Part shown: piece by piece, positions 33,601-39,509 of the stretch
How the letters are laid out: every line of letters starts with the position of its first letter
Numbering within the stretch: the first letter of the stretch is position 1
From: Intestinimonas butyriciproducens
GTDB taxonomy: Bacteria; Bacillota; Clostridia; Oscillospirales; Butyricicoccaceae
Reading direction: 5' to 3'
DNA: 42,553 nucleotides
NCBI RefSeq assembly: GCF_016901775.1
Contig: NZ_JACJKW010000023.1
Span: 1 to 42,553 of the forward strand
Translations under genes and position numbers: made by a program
The notes under the pieces: generated by a model
Told to the model about the DNA's origin: nothing
What the model saw: the letters and a program-made list of their open reading frames with translations, nothing else
Databases searched by the model: none

Positions 33601-35408
33601 GTCTGCTCTGTGCCGAATTCCTCGTCGGAAGGCTCTGCCCAAGACACGGTGCCATATTGACTGAAGCCCGTCAGTTGGTCCGCAATGTCATTGAGAGATT
33701 GGGTGGTCAGCGCTGTGATGGTCTTTCCGGTCAGCGGTATGGTGACTGGCGAGTCGAGCTGATCCATGTCATTGTCATGAGCGGGATTTGTGCAGACATA
33801 GTAAAGCGTGGCGCTGGTGTCGGTATCCATGGCAGGATTCTCTACGGAACAGGCTTTCCATTGGTGGCCTTGCGGTGTTTTAAATTTTGCGCGCCATTCA
33901 TTCAACTGCTCTTCACTGAGGGGTTCGTCGGTGTCCGGGTCAAAGAGGCCCGGTCCGGTGGTATCTTGACGCAAAGCGCCCACGGCCTGCCCCTTATTGG
34001 GGCACTTCTTCCGCTGGCAGAATTGGACAAAGTAGTTCTCCGTTTCGCAGCTGACAGGAATCTCTTTGATCTCTCCATAATCGTGTCCCAGCGCGGGGAT
34101 CGGGTGATGATAAAGAATCTCGAGATCTTTGCCGCCGCTGGAGGCACCCCGAACTGTGGTTTTATACTCATCGAATCCAGGCGTGATACAGTCCGGATCT
34201 TGGGTATATTGGTACTCCATGGGGGTAATATCGCCGGTGTAGCAGTTGTCGTGATTCTCCAGAGCATCCAATATGTCTAGCGGCACCAGGAAGGTGGTAC
34301 CCATCAGGCCGGTGTACTGGATCTCCGGATTCTTCGCATCCGTGATGGTGCCTTCGTAGGAGTAGGCGGTATTTTCGTCGTAACCGAAGGCATGGTCGCC
34401 GATTGTGATCTGCGTGTTCTCTATGCCGTCATCTTCCACGGTGACTTCCCGCAGGTTCCTGCGGCCAGAGAAGGCACTGGCACCGATGGTGGTCACAGTG
34501 CTCGGAATGGTGAGGGTGGTGATCCCGGCGGTCGTGTCTCCCGTGCCCATCCCCAGAGCGAAAGCGGAAGCGCCGATATCGGTCAGCCCCTTCGGCAGCA
34601 CCAGCTCGTCCTGGTCCCGCAGAGAGCAGCCGGAAAAAGCGCTGTCGCCGATGGCCGTGATCCCGGTGGGAAGGTCAATGCTGGTCAGACCGGTGCTGGC
34701 AAAAGCGCTGTTGGGGAGCTTGTTTGGAATCAACTGGCCCGCTTCCTTCGCGGTGATGGTTTCACCCAGGACGACTCCGGTGAGGCCTGCGCAGCTGCGA
34801 AAGGCCCCCTGGCCCATGGTGGTCACGTTGGAAAGGTCCAAAGTGTTGATGTCTTCCGTATGGCCTTGATCGGTAAACTTGACGCGGCTGTTGCCGGAAA
34901 AGGCCTGTTCGCCGATGTATGTAAGTTCAGAGGCATTCTGAAACTCCACCGTCTGGAGAGAGTTCATATTATAAAAGGCGTTGTCACCGATACCGGTCAC
35001 GCCGGAGGCAATGTAAACCGCGGAGGGGCTTGACTGTCCCCAAGGACGGCTCAGGAGACTATCCTCATCTGCCGTGTAGTCCGGAATGGAATAGTTGCTT
35101 CCGCCTGTCCCTGGTACGACAATTACGATGACATCGTTTACCAGAACCGTTCCTTCATAATGGTTTCTGGTTAGATCGTAACGATACAAATCTGAATTGC
35201 CGCCTACAGGAATTGCAGGACTCATTCTATATTGTTTATCGGCCTCAATCGCGGCATTCAATTGATTCAGGATGCCTTGAGCATACTGATATTGCTCCGA
35301 GCCTTCTGTCGGCGCGGATGCCGCCGCCCATGCACTGACGGGCAGCAGTGAGAAGGCCATCACGATGGCCAGCAGCAGGCTGCATGTCCGTTTCCAAACT
35401 CGTTTCAT
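24684..35408 (-). CDS. Giant secreted surface protein: LRR_5, YDG/Ig-like repeats, C-terminal SLH
   Basis: 3574 residues, almost certainly an adhesin-like, phase-variable surface protein. Signal peptide (CSLLLAIVMAFSLLPVSAWAAA, about 9-30). Residues about 125-345 are BspA-type leucine-rich repeats (VTGIGDNAFYNMNSLQTVEF, ITAIGDSAFSGCSL). A long middle of Ig-like and YDG/MBG-type beta repeats follows, marked by YDG-like turns (VDYDGNNH, GTYDGAAH, KIYDGTNT, GYDGNDD, KVYDGTAP, GTYDGVTE, GIYDGTYD). A run of ten glycines (about 3335) links to three SLH domains (about 3370-3574: GYGEGLFGPTDNMTRTQAAQ, FTDVPADAWYAEPVG, FPDVHANDWFYEVV), which should bind wall polymers. ATG at 35408 has GGAGGAG upstream. 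Third gene of an operon with a promoter inside an invertible segment at 36846-37147. Confidence 0.95.
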   Translation of the reverse strand: MKRVWKRTCSLLLAIVMAFSLLPVSAWAAASAPTEGSEQYQYAQGILNQLNAAIEADKQYRMSPAIPVGGNSDLYRYDLTRNHYEGTVLVNDVIVIVVPGTGGSNYSIPDYTADEDSLLSRPWGQSSPSAVYIASGVTGIGDNAFYNMNSLQTVEFQNASELTYIGEQAFSGNSRVKFTDQGHTEDINTLDLSNVTTMGQGAFRSCAGLTGVVLGETITAKEAGQLIPNKLPNSAFASTGLTSIDLPTGITAIGDSAFSGCSLRDQDELVLPKGLTDIGASAFALGMGTGDTTAGITTLTIPSTVTTIGASAFSGRRNLREVTVEDDGIENTQITIGDHAFGYDENTAYSYEGTITDAKNPEIQYTGLMGTTFLVPLDILDALENHDNCYTGDITPMEYQYTQDPDCITPGFDEYKTTVRGASSGGKDLEILYHHPIPALGHDYGEIKEIPVSCETENYFVQFCQRKKCPNKGQAVGALRQDTTGPGLFDPDTDEPLSEEQLNEWRAKFKTPQGHQWKACSVENPAMDTDTSATLYYVCTNPAHDNDMDQLDSPVTIPLTGKTITALTTQSLNDIADQLTGFSQYGTVSWAEPSDEEFGTEQTVDVPVKYTITTGTGQNWPVFTEAPVGTPDSHTEDPQELTVQVKVEKDILDLHDVSILPGAVNVGDTASVQISGFQEATGTQPPEYNVNGAWTTTQPTTEGTYQIRVCFTYNNEMYDLPQVGDAEYPSNSSYTLKTENGKTWVERDFTVSLHQINAEAEAIGNLVYDDGETGMLTIRISSLEVGQKVTATVINAPDGVSVSNWKYTAADTDTVTGLPMTQAGDYTVRVTFTYPGHLEYQDKTQTLQVHIDHKQVAKPTPTPNLTYLPTTTGQDGFAGQSSTVWKFVDDDTYTHTGNSAGSYTAKARLTNNNYRWANTAETVREIEIDWSIQPRSIVAPSIPQGASVYTYAYGTWRNPLSMNNESDYEFQVDQTTHTVTLVYVGNKGDANYDANAAVAYVARDAYHTNRDEYTIDVALSSTNYQWSAGEPSELTWSINPATLSLPDITAQPAEYTGTAYDTTKIHVDAASLPGDVSNNGYQYSRSTTFSGATTEAPKDCGTYYVRVNYKYDSNNYNATIPSTSFSITQKTVTLTGKTTPVDYDGNNHSIEDPDVTGIVAVDEANWGNFTYAVKQDDGSYGAASTVKPVFKEAGNYTVQVGISSTNYKATPVECTLIIQGAQQDVVLTPVSPNQWDNGTTNTITAKLTDGTIQVTGQGMLNGQATAETPDYSIAAENEQYATVDDQGVVTLKRVTPDDGITVTVSVPGHAGGNYLAVSGSYTLKIVKGDLSIEAENQDYTYGYAPEDLEAYKTDVDAKLTGAPAKAVQPTGGLVYQFYNTLENAQNGSTDGQIAAPTGAGTFYLRISYPGDDNYNAAAKVITVTIRPRTLTAPADGYTGTYDGAAHAPVKSITVTGVNGALDSGDYTVTYQKKTDDTKPDANDPNWNSLTVQDVAHSGEYWYKVTVGGADASNYEPYIGFVNVSITAREITLTPDVTKEKIYDGTNTAVINKINGTAYSDSGITVDGAASEQFTVTASATYDNKNVEDGKTITVEYTVTSTNADLANYTFNGKEAENGKVTDTVSGKITPKPITVTGVDAVDRVYNGSERVQLTGTPETTGMVDGDELTLTLKQGATGTVGDKKASDSPKTVTVDTGVITRGGTDAGNYQVTAVVTDTASNKIDVTISKATVALSVKNAVNGTVTEGYTGQPIVLTAEITGSAFDETLQQSDVEFTFKQNGSEAQPITVGRYDVTVALKSGAEASYANFDIQSSNCTLEITNAALTVGAQNYSGSYTGQSHDLTNGWTFVSSTGNAVSAPTVSFALKGSESQNPGETGHWISGDEIKNVSQSGSYWYKVEYESHTDYYSANTVEIEIAPAQLTLSSKLDESKGYDGNDDASVADPQLSGQQNIENITVTAVSAAYNSKDVGIGKTITVTYTVNFGSGVDADNYTADGQISQNGQTWTVAVTTNTGVITAKPVTVTILDQPKVYDGTAPSVTSNKDTDWTVSDDDAIIGSDDLGVTLSVTGSQNVGTYNIIGKWSNQNYAVTFAGQSGGTTGKYTITARPVAVTIGDKSGIYGDTPNVSAGAGNVALTSTSTAAEEGIVQGESIYTVLTGLQLTTTATNTSPITDATHSYTISATNGVYGNYNVTFTPGTYTVNKRPVTVTIADKSSLYGQGTVDLTSSTSNMANGESLDVELGTDATQSSNVGTYAIYVVAMDQTVAANYDVTVVGQTEFDGNADRATYTINKAQVSLAVAEETLQVGFGDSKQITVTFTNESSNSQITDEDDLAGLMDALCFSSNDSSGYEIQVVNGTVTVTAKSSTVLQNIRVTLETVRNFQSDPTGDSFVLIGVQGQLDVQVFPVHNLHYTGAPQELVYASGTDNLPDGVTVQYTLNSGDDSSWSETIPTQTDADTYTVYWRINDPSGAYAGSGVTREVRAVIAKASLQASFEKSEDSVLLSAGTYELADNHLTLKPDTGYDASKITFSSSNPAVAEVSGSGLTLKGIGFTMITATLPEDANRTGTTATFLLYVNNENSMTATAADVTGTYDGVTEYQISVQVSNAPTGQMAQVGYYWVAGDSSLRPSADQYTAVNPAFREAGTYTVFYYVTAAGANPVSGKALVTIQPKAITGIYDGTYDRINMVSKLSASEFVYSGNEVRPVVQVWDTIGGTDMQLTPGVDYEVVYRDNVNIGSNATVTVRGLGNYGGEVEQHFSIVQVSVASLTAELDRYYGTLDVPTTTSATVSVRHGDHAIDSQYIQINGVIGPDGTGDGCSVSGLDLTFSKPGVYVITVSVVGDPQHAGTMTVRYMLMPKTSSGGFGMTFGGQNTVVVTYGERLIPQGETITDLIKVTNSEGDPLQYGVDYDLQCAYYDYLGTKNGEPITAVEEIPAAGMYVVTATGKGSYDSSQNGSFTLLVLQKSIGSSDIAWTVADDALEYNAGAQEPTVTSGTFTDEAGGTQSVDFAVDSYQNNTNAGSDTARAIVKAPAGSNNYTGTASVPFSIGRRTITDDAAFNITVPATVNISTGGAARPEVTIYDNDLDRALTSQDYTVTYANNDSAGTATATITGTGNYQGTVERTFTVVVTSTRFEMEITPAVWEYQSTGKPTAITVTNDGAPLAIGTDYVLSISKDSDAAQQFTDTASALNFLDRPGTYEVTAHGTGSYSFTESKTVIIEKAKLTLSITVTPSAQAGSGTAKIQVTPGTWPGGMDATKLTQLTVTKDGTVQTPLTLEYDQVAGAYKEVSFSFPNETAAYTFGVDMSQIPGFDADCYETAVTGGILNVVEQTGGGGGGGGGGTVTPPVEEPDDGIADPDDTGVSSWLITGEHIQYLSGYGEGLFGPTDNMTRTQAAQMFYNLLKNKEVSVTVSFTDVPADAWYAEPVGVLASLGILNGVGEGLYEPDRAITRAEFTAIAMRFAHMDTSGADIFPDVHANDWFYEVVVSAVNYGWINGYADGTFRPDETITRAEVAAIVNRMLGRSADKAYVDTHADELTQFTDVSPYYWAYYDIMEAANAHNHTNQGGVETWQN
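25381..25412 (-). repeat. Glycine-codon microsatellite in the giant gene
   Basis: Near-perfect CCGCCA hexamer repeats (plus strand) encode the Gly10 linker before the SLH domains. Repeat units are multiples of three, so length change would not break the frame. Confidence 0.8.
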
Positions 35409-35423
35409 CCATTACTCCTCCGT

Positions 35424-35696
35424 TTACTTGGTAGATTCTCGCTGTCTCCCCGATGGGTGCAGCAGGTGTTGAATCAGGTGTGTTTTTGCCCCATGAGCGC
35501 TTGTTTCCGGTGGGACATTGGCGAGATAGACCAGCACATCATTCCATTGGTCCAGATCTTCTTCCCGCGGCGTCAGAAATTCCAACTTGTGAGCCAGAAG
35601 CGCTCGCTGTGTGTCGGTCAAAAGTTTTAAATCCGATAAATAGATACAACCCATCTGAATGGAAATTAAATCCAACAGTGATTGTTCTGCTGTCAT
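35424..35696 (-). CDS. Uncharacterised 90-residue protein between zinc-ribbon and giant surface gene
   Basis: Helical, acidic protein without signal peptide or membrane segment: MTAEQSLLDLISIQMGCIYL, then LTDTQRALLAHKLEFLTPRE, then DQWNDVLVYLANVPPETSAH. I recognise no family. It overlaps the zinc-ribbon gene stop as ATGA (start 35696, previous stop 35693), so its translation is coupled, and it ends 16 bases before the giant gene start. The tight packing suggests it works with one of its neighbours, for example as a regulator or chaperone of the surface protein; that is inference. Confidence 0.75.
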   Translation of the reverse strand: MTAEQSLLDLISIQMGCIYLSDLKLLTDTQRALLAHKLEFLTPREEDLDQWNDVLVYLANVPPETSAHGAKTHLIQHLLHPSGRQRESTK

Positions 35697-36829
35697 ATCT
35701 GCATCACCCCTTTCCTGTCTGCGGATACGTTTTCATAGCAATTCCGCCGCCTGCGTCCGATGCGTCCTGCACAGATTGGACACCCGCATTTTTGCGTCCC
35801 GGTACGGGAATAGACTGCCGCTTTCCAGACATGACCTTCTGGGCACTGCCACCAGACTTTTCGCCGTGTCCCCGAAGTAACCATTTCCGGTGTCAGGGAC
35901 CCATTCAGACCGGGATGCCATTGCAGTGCGATTTGGGGTTCCGTACTCGCTAAGTCATTAAAACCCGGCAGTACTTTTCGTCCCGCACAGTAGGGACAGC
36001 CACAGCTCCTCATGGTCCGTGATGCAACCGAAGCCGTATAGGAATGCCCCAGACTGCATATCCACCATATTTTGTGGTTTGAGCCGGGCGCAAACTCACG
36101 TGGTGACAATTTTCCATTTCGAGTAGGGTGCCACTGGGCCGCAATATCCGGAAATAGACTGGCAAGGTCATTTTCTCCGGGAATGATCCGTTTTCCAGTG
36201 CAGACAGGACAGCCGCTGCCTCCGGATGTGCGCGAAACGACAGACGCCTGCCATTCATGTCCTTTTTCACAGACCCACCAGACTTTTCGCCGTGTGCCGG
36301 GTGCAATCCGATCCGGCGACAAGTGCCCATTTCGTGTGGGATGCCATTGCCTGGCCAATTGGGGGTACTGAGAAGCCAAATCGTTGCTACCGGAAAGCAC
36401 CTCGCGATTGGAACACACCGGACAGCCACAGCCCATGACTCTGGATTTGATTTGCGCTTTCCATGTGTGACCTCGTTCACAGACCCACCAAACGATGCGG
36501 TGGCTGCCCGGGAGAACCTGCCGTGGTGTTAGGGGGAGATTTTTTGTAGGGTGCCATTGGGCAGCCAAATGCGGAAAACACGCAACCAAATCCGTTTTTC
36601 CCGGCAGAGGCAGCTTCCCCGCACAGTAGGGACAGCCTGTTCCACTGCCAGTACGAGTGTAAATGCTCGCTTTCCACGCATGTCCCTCTTTGCAGCGCCA
36701 CCACATTTTTTTCTTGCTGCCATAAGTCACAGTCTGCGGAGTATATGGGTCATTCTGTTGAGAATCCCATTGATCCAGAAGTGTTTGGTTGCCGGTGCGG
36801 ATACAGTATGTATCGAGTGTCTCTCGCAT
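35693..36829 (-). CDS. Five-repeat zinc-ribbon protein (DUF4379-like)
   Basis: 378 residues made of five units of about 70 residues. Each has a W-H/D-P block (QWHPTRNGHLSPDRIAPGTR), then VWWxCxxGHxWxA and, some 15 residues later, a GCPxC pair, e.g. Cys 46, His 50, Cys 66 and Cys 69 in unit one. This is the treble-clef zinc-ribbon repeat found in Clostridia proteins of unknown role and fused to nucleases in others; here no catalytic domain is attached. No signal peptide, so cytoplasmic, probably nucleic-acid binding. ATG at 36829, preceded by AAAAGGGGGG. First gene of the operon, 16 bases from the left inverted repeat of the switch, so its expression should follow promoter orientation. Confidence 0.88.
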   Translation of the reverse strand: MRETLDTYCIRTGNQTLLDQWDSQQNDPYTPQTVTYGSKKKMWWRCKEGHAWKASIYTRTGSGTGCPYCAGKLPLPGKTDLVACFPHLAAQWHPTKNLPLTPRQVLPGSHRIVWWVCERGHTWKAQIKSRVMGCGCPVCSNREVLSGSNDLASQYPQLARQWHPTRNGHLSPDRIAPGTRRKVWWVCEKGHEWQASVVSRTSGGSGCPVCTGKRIIPGENDLASLFPDIAAQWHPTRNGKLSPREFAPGSNHKIWWICSLGHSYTASVASRTMRSCGCPYCAGRKVLPGFNDLASTEPQIALQWHPGLNGSLTPEMVTSGTRRKVWWQCPEGHVWKAAVYSRTGTQKCGCPICAGRIGRRRRNCYENVSADRKGVMQI

Positions 36830-36845
36830 GGTATCCCCCCTTTTG

Positions 36846-36865
36846 GGACAGAATCCCCATTCTGT
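36846..36865 (+). repeat. Left inverted repeat of the switch (IR-L)
   Basis: GGACAGAATCCCCATTCTGT. Itself a dyad (ACAGAAT-CCCC-ATTCTGT), as expected for two recombinase protomers around a short crossover spacer. Confidence 0.9.
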
Positions 36866-36911
36866 TTCGTTATGTCCTGATTTTTCCCATGCATATCCAG
36901 CTGTTTAAAGT

Positions 36912-36940
36912 ATTTTAACATTGTTATAAAAGAAAAACAA
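36912..36940 (-). promoter_or_regulatory. Promoter within the invertible segment, ON orientation
   Basis: Minus strand TTGTTT (36940-36935), exactly 17 bases, TAAAAT (36917-36912). Transcript would start near 36905, cross IR-L and enter the zinc-ribbon gene with a leader of about 75 bases. Confidence 0.75.
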
Positions 36941-37127
36941 GCAGTTTTTTGCATATGAGCATGGAAATCGAGGCCGCTAATGCTTGATTCATTATCGGCC
37001 TGCTTCTGTATGCAATTTTCATACTTGGTATTATGCCGCTCACTTGAGCTACATTTTTATTTTCCCGGGAAGCGTCGTGTTTTTTGGGGGGCCGCCGGAA
37101 ATGTGCCAAAAAACAAAAACAGTCAAG

Positions 37128-37147
37128 ACAAAATGGGGATTCTGTCC
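37128..37147 (-). repeat. Right inverted repeat of the switch (IR-R)
   Basis: Plus strand ACAAAATGGGGATTCTGTCC, reverse complement of IR-L with one mismatch. Ends eight bases from the recombinase stop codon. Confidence 0.9.
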
Positions 37148-37154
37148 TGTCCTG

Positions 37155-38000
37155 TTATGAAATCAGTTTCATCTGCTCCAGCGTCCAGGCGTGTTCCACG
37201 CCGGTTGAGACCAGATAAATTCTCGTGGTTTCGATACTGCTGTGACCCAGAACATCCGCAAGACGGGCCACATCACGGCAGACCCGGTAAAAAATTCGGG
37301 CAAACAGGTGCCGGAGATTGTGGGGAAACACCTTTCCCGGCTCCACGCCAGCTTTTTCACAAATTGCTTTCATCTCAGCCCAAATCTGCTTGCGCGACAA
37401 AGGCCGACCGCTTCTGGTGAGAAACAGCTCGCCGGCGGCGATTTTGTTTTTTCTGGCGTATTTGATGAGTTTGCGGCAGAGTTTTCCAGGCATGAGAATG
37501 GTACGGATTTTGCCTTTCAGAGAGATCTCCGCTTTGCCCGCTTGTGCTGCTTCTACAGTAATATACTGAACCTCGCTGACCCGAATGCCCGTGGCGCAGA
37601 TGGTTTCCATGAGCAGTGACAGCCGCTCTTTTCCGGATTCCTCCGCTGTGGCAATCAGACGCTCATACTCCTCTTTTGTGAGTTCCCGATTGGATTCCCG
37701 GAACAGACGCCGCTGGAGACGAAGATGCTTGACCCGGCAGTCCTCCCAGCCCTTGAAGGAGAAAAAACGGTCGATGGCTGAGAGCTTTCCATTGACGGTG
37801 GTGGGGTTGTAGTTCTCCTCCAGCAGATGCGCTTTCCACGCCGCAACGCTGGACTTTGTGACCTCGCTGCCATTCAAAAATTCAGCAAACAGCCGAACTT
37901 CCCGGAGATACTTTTCCACAGTGGCGGTGCTGCGCTCATCCTCCCGCAAAAACTGCCCGAAGGAAACAATCTGTTCTGTTGTAATGGTTCGCTTTTCCAT
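37155..38000 (-). CDS. Tyrosine recombinase, probable DNA invertase of the adjacent switch
   Basis: 281 residues. Core-binding domain about 1-100 (FGQFLREDERSTATVEKYLREVRLFAEFL). Catalytic domain with Arg in ATGIRVSEV, Lys in SLKGKIRTILM, FPHNLRHLFARIF (His-x-x-Arg), LGHSSIETT and the nucleophile Tyr in RIYLVST. All five active-site residues are present, so it should be active. A small stand-alone tyrosine recombinase directly next to paired inverted repeats and a surface-protein operon is the RecV-like arrangement for phase variation. ATG at 38000 has AAAGGAGG five to six bases upstream. Single gene; no excisionase or other mobile-element genes next to it argue against an integrative-element integrase. 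Confidence 0.93.
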   Translation of the reverse strand: MEKRTITTEQIVSFGQFLREDERSTATVEKYLREVRLFAEFLNGSEVTKSSVAAWKAHLLEENYNPTTVNGKLSAIDRFFSFKGWEDCRVKHLRLQRRLFRESNRELTKEEYERLIATAEESGKERLSLLMETICATGIRVSEVQYITVEAAQAGKAEISLKGKIRTILMPGKLCRKLIKYARKNKIAAGELFLTRSGRPLSRKQIWAEMKAICEKAGVEPGKVFPHNLRHLFARIFYRVCRDVARLADVLGHSSIETTRIYLVSTGVEHAWTLEQMKLIS

Positions 38001-38076
38001 ATTGTCCTCCTTTGCAAGATACGCTTAGTGTACCTTGTCTACGGGCAGTCATACAGGGTATTGTAATTTGTTGGTG

Positions 38077-38102
38077 AGAGGCCGCTCTTTTGGGCGGCCT
38101 CT
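38077..38102. terminator. Hairpin between recombinase and upstream genes
   Basis: 9-bp perfect stem AGAGGCCGC / GCGGCCTCT, 8-base loop, weak T-tail; probably ends the minus-strand transcript coming from 38110-39472 and insulates the recombinase gene. Confidence 0.6.
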
Positions 38103-38109
38103 TTGCACA

Positions 38110-38928
38110 TTACTCTACCGGAATGCCCCGTGGCTTGTACTCGTCGCCCAGCCAGATATGAACCGCCTTTTCCAGTTCGAAGTCGAAGCAGGGCTGGGCG
38201 GTACGGTCCTTGAGATACCGCTTCAAATCGTCGTGGGCCACGGACTTCTCCGCCTGACGGATGGCGTCCAGATAGTCTTCGCAGGTACCCTTGTCGATCT
38301 CGCCGTCCAGCAGGAACACCTCCCCGTCCTTGTGGCAGATATAATCGACGGTGTGAGGACGCTCCCAGGGCGTCAGATACTTGGCCAGCTTGATGCAGCG
38401 TGCCGTCTCCTTGCGGGGATGAGCTTCGGGCTGCACCTTATTCAGCTCCACCGCCAGCGTATATGTCACCAGATACTGCGTCAGTTCCAGAGACAGCGGA
38501 TAATTGTGGGTCTGCGCCATAAGAACAGCCAGCGTCTCCATGACCAAGTCTTCGGCGTCCTCATCGCACTCAAAGGTGTCCAACCAGCGTTCCCGAGTCT
38601 CCTCAGGCAGCATCTGAAGCGTCTCCTCGTCCCAGGTGGGCAGATAACACCCCGTGCCCTCCCGCAGCTCGTCCAGCACCTCAGCGGCGTGCAGCGCCGC
38701 GTGGAGGGCGGGAGACACCATATAGCGCAGCTCCAGCATCGTTGCATCCGCTTTCAGTGATTCGTAGACCTCATACCGAAGGGTAGGAATCAGCATCGCA
38801 TTCGTGTGAGGCGTCGTCGCCTGCCAGTCATGTACCTTGTCCAGCACCGCTCCGACCTGCCGCCCCTGGGGGGCGGCGGTCAGAATCCGGGAGAAGGTGC
38901 GCAAAGTGGAGTAGTTCATCAAATCCAT
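38110..38928 (-). CDS. Uncharacterised protein (272 aa)
   Basis: Cytoplasmic, acidic, mostly helical protein, no family recognised: MDLMNYSTLRTFSRILTAAP at the start, LPTWDEETLQMLPEETRERW in the middle, and a beta-rich end DYICHKDGEVFLLDGEIDKG. The ATG at 38928 has GGAGG nine bases upstream and follows the previous stop by one base (TGATATG), showing coupling with the gene at 38930-39472. A longer in-frame reading exists from 38964 but ignores that signal. Together they form a two-gene unit of unknown role next to the switch recombinase; no enzyme motif was visible. Confidence 0.7.
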   Translation of the reverse strand: MDLMNYSTLRTFSRILTAAPQGRQVGAVLDKVHDWQATTPHTNAMLIPTLRYEVYESLKADATMLELRYMVSPALHAALHAAEVLDELREGTGCYLPTWDEETLQMLPEETRERWLDTFECDEDAEDLVMETLAVLMAQTHNYPLSLELTQYLVTYTLAVELNKVQPEAHPRKETARCIKLAKYLTPWERPHTVDYICHKDGEVFLLDGEIDKGTCEDYLDAIRQAEKSVAHDDLKRYLKDRTAQPCFDFELEKAVHIWLGDEYKPRGIPVE

Positions 38929-38929
38929 A

Positions 38930-39472
38930 TCAGTTACCCTCCAGCTTCTTCTTGATTTCTTCAAAGCGGGGATAATTCCAGACAGCGGGGCTGTGGCAGT
39001 TCACGACCACACGCAGCAGGGCAAAAAGTTCTGCCATCATCTGCGTGTCGACGTCATCCTTGCCGCGGCTGATGCGCTGCATTACTTCCGTTTTCACCTT
39101 ATCGTGAAGGGCGTGTACCAGAGCGTCATACTCCCACACATCCTTCTGATAGGCCAGAGCCTTGAGAATCCCGGCGCAGCTGAAAAACACCTTGGCAGGG
39201 GCACCCATGGGGATGCAGCAGGGCAGCAGCGACTGCACATTGCCCTCCTCATCCAGGGCCAGGAAATAGGGCGCCAGCTGCATCTGACCCTCCTCACGGG
39301 CCATATGGAGCATCTGCCACAGACGAACCTGACGGGCGAGAACCTTGTCACCGTCGGTGTTGTCCACCAGCACCTCGAAGATGAGCAAATCGCCCACATG
39401 TTCCACCAGACGACCGGAAATGACCTCCGCCTCCTCGCCGGTGAGATGCTGAATCTCGTCCAGCATCTGCAC
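38930..39472 (-). CDS. Uncharacterised protein, probably truncated at its N-terminus (180 aa)
   Basis: No family recognised. Sequence begins QMLDEIQHLTGEEAEVISGR and has a beta-strand pair DLLIFEVLVDNTDGDK, then RQVRLWQMLHMAREEGQMQL, and a C-terminal helix region NYPRFEEIKKKLEGN. The GTG at 39472 has no clear ribosome-binding site, and the same frame stays open upstream through GIYYCNQRV into an unrelated + strand integrase, implying the real start was lost at a junction near 39485. Coupled with the gene at 38110-38928. Function unknown. Confidence 0.65.
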   Translation of the reverse strand: MQMLDEIQHLTGEEAEVISGRLVEHVGDLLIFEVLVDNTDGDKVLARQVRLWQMLHMAREEGQMQLAPYFLALDEEGNVQSLLPCCIPMGAPAKVFFSCAGILKALAYQKDVWEYDALVHALHDKVKTEVMQRISRGKDDVDTQMMAELFALLRVVVNCHSPAVWNYPRFEEIKKKLEGN

Positions 39473-39509
39473 ACGCTGATTGCAGTAGTATATTCCTGAT
39501 GATGTCCGG

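Larger units (their letters stand above)
36846..37147. other. Putative invertible promoter segment (phase-variation switch)
   Basis: 302-bp non-coding segment bounded by 20-bp inverted repeats (19/20 match) and lying between a tyrosine recombinase gene (stop at 37155) and the zinc-ribbon/giant-surface-protein operon (start at 36829). It contains one good promoter, now pointing into the operon, an internal hairpin AGGCCG...CGGCCT (about 36971-37001) and a GTTTTTTGG/CCAAAAAAC palindrome (37079-37114) that may end recombinase transcription. Inversion would turn the promoter away from the operon. This layout is that of the cwpV and flg switches of C. difficile. Confidence 0.8.

Noticed and set aside
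24663-34280. Three very long + strand open frames (24663-27518, 27864-32276, 32388-34280) opposite the giant gene
   Set aside because: They are shadows of the GC-rich, repeat-bearing coding strand: low-complexity His/Gly/Val-rich translations, no ribosome-binding sites, no recognisable domains, while the minus strand has signal peptide, SLH and LRR domains.
37155-38000. Integrase of a large mobile element
   Set aside because: No excisionase, relaxase, phage or conjugation genes nearby; adjacency to paired inverted repeats favours a dedicated invertase, though a captured integrase origin is possible.
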